Positions 59,589 to 64,000 of a stretch of DNA of 64,000 nucleotides are shown piece by piece (the first letter of the stretch is position 1; every line of letters starts with the position of its first letter). This DNA is from Uranotaenia lowii (taxonomy: Eukaryota > Arthropoda > Insecta > Diptera > Culicidae): contig NC_073692.1 of NCBI RefSeq assembly GCF_029784155.1, positions 15,109,752-15,173,751 of the forward strand, written 5' to 3'. A model generated the notes under the pieces. It saw only the letters and a list, made by a program, of their open reading frames with translations. It had not been told where the DNA came from and did no database searches. The translations under genes were made by a program, and so were the position numbers.

Positions 59589-61231
59589 CACAGTGGTGCA
59601 GAACATCAATCTAGCTGTACGAAATTAATAGCGCCCAGGGATGAAGAGATAGACATTTGATGTCTTCAGCAACATTGTTCAGTTTCACAAGAAGCATATT
59701 CTAGTATCAAAGTTTTTGCCAAGGGGTCCACCGATAGCGAGATAAAAATGCTAACTTTCTTGTTTTTCAAATTAGGGCTTTGATGTCTTCGACAAAGTTG
59801 TTTATCTGATCAAAATACATAAGTTTGTTGAATATGTCAAAGTCCTATCACATCACCCTCAGGAGTTACAGTCAAAGTAAAAAAAATCTATTGAAAAAAC
59901 AGTTTTTTGAACCTGACACGTTGTAGATTGGATAAAATGGTTCGTTGTCTTTGAAACAAAGTTGTAACAAGCCACGATCTACATTTGTCTCATATATTAT
60001 GATGGGTTTAGAAGTTGCTGAAGCTCTATAGAAAGCATATAGTGCATTTTATTGGCAATTTTGGAAGGCTCGTCCATCGAAAAGTGCACATTTTCGCAAC
60101 ACCCCCTTTTTTGTGATTATTTTTGATGATAAGCGGAACCATTTCCATTAGAAATTAGCGCGGAAATCGGTGGAACTAGTAGAGATTTGAATGATTGAAA
60201 ATACACATTTTATGAAATAATTACCTATTTTACTTATAGAAAAAACGTTAAAACATTTAATTGATTAATAAAATGTTACAGTTTTCTTTTATATAGTTTG
60301 TTTGATTAAAGGACATTGAAATTCGATTTTTCAAATCATTTAAAACTGAAAAAAACAAATGGAACTTATCTGTTAAATTTGGTAGAGCACTACATTAATA
60401 TTTGATATTATTTAAATGAATAAAAGAATTTTGTCATTACAATATAACTTACAAGCAATTCGCTTTTGTCTTTTCGTTGAGTCATAATTTTGAATAGAAT
60501 TTAAATGTTTTTAATAAAACAAAATATATAAAAGAAAACTGCAACATTTTATTAATCAATTAAATGTTTTAACGTTTTGCTATAAGTAAAATAGGTAACG
60601 TTTTTTATAAAATGTGTATTTTCAATCATTCAAATCTCTACTAGTTCCACCGATTTCCCCGCTTATTACAAACGGTAATGGTTTCGCTTATCATCAAAAA
60701 TAATCACAAAAAAGGGGGTGTTGCGAAAATGTGCACTTTTCGATGGACGAGCCTTCCAAAATTGTCAATAAAATGCACTATATGCTTTCTATAGAGCTTC
60801 AGCAACTTCTAAACCCATCATAATATATGAAACAAATGTAGATCGTGGCTTGTTACAACTTTGTTTCAAAGACAACGAACCATTTTATCCAATCTACAAC
60901 GTGTCAGGTTCAAAAAACTGTTTTTTCAATAGATTTTTTTTACTTTGACTGTAACTCCTGAGGGTGATGTGATAGGACTTTGACATATTCAACAAACTTA
61001 TGTATTTTGATCAGATAAACAACTTTGTCGAAGACATCAAAGCCCTAATTTGAAAAACAAGAAAGTTAGCATTTTTATCTCGCTATCGGTGGACCCCTTG
61101 GCAAAAACTTTGATACTAGAATATGCTTCTTGTGAAACTGAACAATGTTGCTGAAGACATCAAATGTCTATCTCTTCATCCCTGGGCGCTATTAATTTCG
61201 TACAGCTAGATTGATGTTCTGCACCACTGTG
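59589..61231. mobile_element. 1.64-kb palindromic element with Transib/RSS-like ends
   Basis: Two nearly identical inverted arms of about 715 bp (59589-60304 and 60517-61231) flank a loop of about 210 bases. Both ends begin CACAGTG, identical to the V(D)J recombination-signal heptamer and of the type at Transib transposon ends. The pentamer CATTG flanks both sides (59584-59588 and 61232-61236); a 5-bp duplication is the Transib hallmark. After a 23-base spacer each end has ACGAAATTA, 5 of 9 matches to the RSS nonamer. There is no transposase frame, so it is non-autonomous. If transcribed it would fold into a hairpin of about 700 bp. Superfamily assignment is inference; the palindrome itself is plain. 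Confidence 0.75.
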
Positions 61232-61236
61232 CATTG

Positions 61237-62715
61237 GTACTACGTGTTCAGGATGCTATAATAGTTTGTATAATCATTTTCAGTGTTTTTTTTTTTCAAT
61301 GTTGGTGGGCAGTCAAGGGTTGCATTTACCTATAAAAAATCTACTTTAAATTTGTTTTTTGTTTCGTTTCACAGATATCATCGATTCCGGGAAATTCCTT
61401 TAGGCTACACAAAACCGAAAAAATGAATAGGTAGTCACCATTTTTCGTTATCAGTTTATGTCACCTCTCGAAAATCGCACAACTCAACTGCTCAGCTGAG
61501 ATCCTCGAGACCCACCCAATCCTTATCGGCGGTTGCCAATCGACAATCGGATGCGCTGAAATTTATGTGACATGAGCCTGGTAAACCGCGATGGTATTTT
61601 TTTTGTGCTCTCACTCACTCACTGACTCTAGTTGGAGCTCGCTTATCCACCGATTCTGATCGGCACCTTTTCCGTTTTGGTCGTCCCTCGCCAGGAAAGG
61701 GGGGATGATTGTTGGCTGTTTCTGTGTGGCAGCATCAGGGGCAGCTATAGAACGAAAATCTGTGACTTGTCGAAAAATTCACCTCTAGCTTATCGGCCCG
61801 ATGGAATCTCTCGGAGTTGAACCGAATTTGAGAACATAAACAAAAATACCGAACCCAGCGAACGAATGGTTGTCTCTCTTACAGACAGCAACAATAAAAC
61901 ATCAACATCGACTGCAATCGAAGTTTGGGCTGTTACCTTTTGAATTTGAATCATCGATCTGATCATCGGGTTCGAGTCTGGTTTGCATTCTGGTGAGATA
62001 TCTCGCGAAAAGGACGATTTTGGTGGGCTCGCGTCCATTGATTTGTGTGGCTCTGCGGACAACCGAAGTTCCGAATTGACGATGTGTTGATTACCTATAG
62101 TTGTTCGGAGCTGATTCCTGCGAAATATGTTAACCAAACGGATTGAGATATCGACTTACGATAGGTGGTTGGTCGGTTGATTGTCCAGTATTCAATATAT
62201 GACCGGTTCACCCAACAAACACACACACAACATAAAGTTCAATGGCAGATTCAGTCGACTTGAGCTCACGCTAATGATGTCTTCATCAGCAGCAACACCC
62301 CATGGACCATCGCCAATCGCGATTGATTGGAACAGGGACGTTCAAAAGTGTTGGAACTTACCTTTCACAAATATCAAGGACTCCAGTAACAGTTGAAGGT
62401 TTGTTTAATGTTTAATCGGAACTGTTCCAGAGCCAAGCAGAATCCTGGACAACATCGTGAATCAGACCATTATCATCAGCAGCCGTGCGCCGTCCGTCGC
62501 GTGGCCATTCTTCTTCCCTCTATCAAACGTTTCTAAAGCTGACTTTGGCATCATTGCAGCCGGACGATAAGCGACCATCAATTATATCAGCCATTGTGTA
62601 GGTAAGTACTTCTAGCTAGAGTCGGAACATTAATTTTCCATCGATTTTCCAATCACTTCGCTTGGATTGTGTGGATCTTGGAAAGGAAGAGATGTGAATG
62701 TTTGAATTTCTCCAA
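61237..62715. promoter_or_regulatory. GC-richer unique region, candidate 5' exon or regulatory DNA
   Basis: Non-repetitive, with higher GC from about 61430. It contains strong splice-donor matches on both strands. On the minus strand there is GTGAAAG|GTAAGTTCC with the exon end at 62362. On the plus strand there is TGTAG|GTAAGTAC with the exon end at 62601. The minus-strand one could be a noncoding 5' exon of ush: in the phase needed to join the 27047 exon it has an upstream stop and no ATG, so it cannot supply the start codon. No clear coding frame is seen. Confidence 0.25.
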
Positions 62716-62718
62716 AAC

Positions 62719-64000
62719 AAAATTGTCAAAATTGTCGAAATTGCCAAAATGGTCAAAATTGTTAAAATGGTCAAAATGGTAAAAATGGTAAAAATGGTAA
62801 AAATTTTCAAAATTTTCAAAATTGTTAAAATTGTCAAAATGGTCAAAATTGACAAAATTGACAAAATTGACAAAATTATCAAAATTGTCAAAATTGTCAA
62901 AATTGTCAAAATTGTCAAAATTGTCAAAATTGTCAAGATTGCCAAAATTGTTAAAATTGTCGAAATTGTCCAATTTGTCAAAATTGTCAAAATTGTCAAA
63001 ATTGTCAATATTGTCAAAATTGTCAAAATTGTCAATATTGTCAAAATTGTCAAAATTGTCAAAATTGTCAAAATTGTCAAAATTGTCAAAATTGTCAAAA
63101 TTGTCGAAATTGTCAAAATTGTCAAAATTGTCAAAATTGTCAAAATTGTCAAAATTGTCAAAATTGTCAAAATTGTCAAAATTGTCAAAATTGTCAAAAT
63201 TGTCAAAATTGTCAAAATTGTCAAAATTGTCAAAATTGTCAAAATTGTCAAAATTGTCAAAATTGTCAAAATTGTCAAAATTGTCAAAATTGTCAAAATT
63301 GTCAAAATTGTCAAAATTGTCAAAATTGTCAAAATTGTCAAAATTGTCAAAATTGTCAAAATTGTCAAAATTGTCAAAATGGTCAAAATTGTCAAAATTT
63401 ACAAAATTGTCGAAATTATCGAAATTGTCGAAATAGTCAAAATTGTCAAAATTGTGAAATTTTCCAAATTGTCAAAATTGTCAAAATTGTCAAAATTGTC
63501 AAAATTGTCAAAACAGTCAAAGTTGTCAAAGTTGTCAAAATTGTCAAAAATTTTTAAAAATTGTCAAAATTATCAAAATGATCAAAATTGTCAAATTTGT
63601 CAATATTGTCAATATTGTCAATATTGTCAATATTGTCAAAATTGTCAAAATTGTCAAAATTGTCAAAATTGTCAAAATTGTCAAAATTGTCAAAATTGTC
63701 AAAATTGTCAAAATTGTCAAAATTGTCAAAATTGTCAAAATTGTCAAAATTGTCAAAATTGTCAAAATTGTCAAAATTGTCAAAATTGTCAAAATTGTCA
63801 AAATTGTCAAAATTGTCAAAATTGTCAAAATTGTCAAAATTGTCAAAATTGTCAAAATTGTCAAAATTGTCAAAATTGTCAAAATTGTCAAAATTGTCAA
63901 AATTGTCAAGATTGTCAAGATTGTCAAAATTGTAAAAATTGTCAAAATTGCAAAATTGTCAAAAATGACAAAATTGTCAAAATTGTCAAAACAAATTTTA
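62719..64000. repeat. Fourth 9-bp satellite (TTGTCAAAA), continues past the window
   Basis: Units of TTGTCAAAA or close variants run from about 62719 to the window end. They are very homogeneous at 63040-63380 and 63630-63910, and degenerate at the left edge and around 63400-63620. The period-9 frames (up to 259 codons, ILT or KLS repeats) are artefacts. Confidence 0.92.

Noticed and set aside
62616..63945. Open frames up to 259 codons (ILT/KLS repeats)
   Set aside because: Period-9 repeat artefact.

Overview
This is eukaryotic, insect-like nuclear DNA. It is AT-rich, with long introns bounded by consensus GT/AG sites, homopolymer-rich spacers, satellite arrays and many nested transposons. 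The one host gene I can identify is a minus-strand gene for a FOG-family (Friend of GATA) zinc-finger cofactor, the orthologue of Drosophila u-shaped (ush). A DD37E mariner (ITmD37E, a group described from mosquitoes), a copia element, a tRNA-derived SINE and several short TIR elements suggest a mosquito. I cannot name the species from sequence alone.

Layout. 1-5.7 kb: AT-rich spacer with a diverged tandem repeat and a 466-bp hAT-type MITE that has a perfect 8-bp target duplication. 5.7-11.84 kb: a 6-kb simple satellite that changes from 11-bp to 9-bp units. 11.84-14.32 kb: sequence downstream of ush, with a TTAA-flanked MITE. 14.32-27.05 kb: seven consecutive ush coding exons on the minus strand, whose splice phases all agree. 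They encode about 1,353 residues with nine zinc fingers (five C2HC, four C2H2) and a PLDLS CtBP-type motif. One ush intron (15.1-20.65 kb) holds a broken copia element with very short LTRs. Another (22.7-25.56 kb) holds a second 9-bp array.

27-64 kb: no coding exon was found. The first visible ush exon begins at a splice acceptor with a split codon, so its start codon lies upstream. Much or all of this stretch may therefore be a large ush 5' intron plus upstream DNA. It carries a third 9-bp array (37.1-39.25 kb), a hAT-type foldback element (42.25-43.18 kb), a LINE 3' remnant, a TA-flanked MITE with a SINE nested inside it (44.3-45.5 kb), and a nearly intact ITmD37E (47.26-48.56 kb). That ITmD37E sits in a dispersed repeat whose other copy at 55.4-56.27 kb keeps the empty TA site. 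Further on are an old hAT-like remnant, a 1.64-kb palindrome with Transib/RSS-like ends (59.59-61.23 kb), and a fourth 9-bp array running to the window end. Relatively GC-rich, non-repetitive islands at 34.6-35.6, 40.1-41.1, 49.4-50.6 and 61.4-62.6 kb are candidate regulatory DNA or 5' noncoding exons.

I found no new multi-gene system. The most interesting structures are the palindrome with CACAGTG termini and a 5-bp target duplication, the filled and empty ITmD37E site pair, the SINE-in-MITE nesting, and the family of related 9-bp satellites at four places around one gene. The very long open frames over the satellites are artefacts of period-9 repeats.
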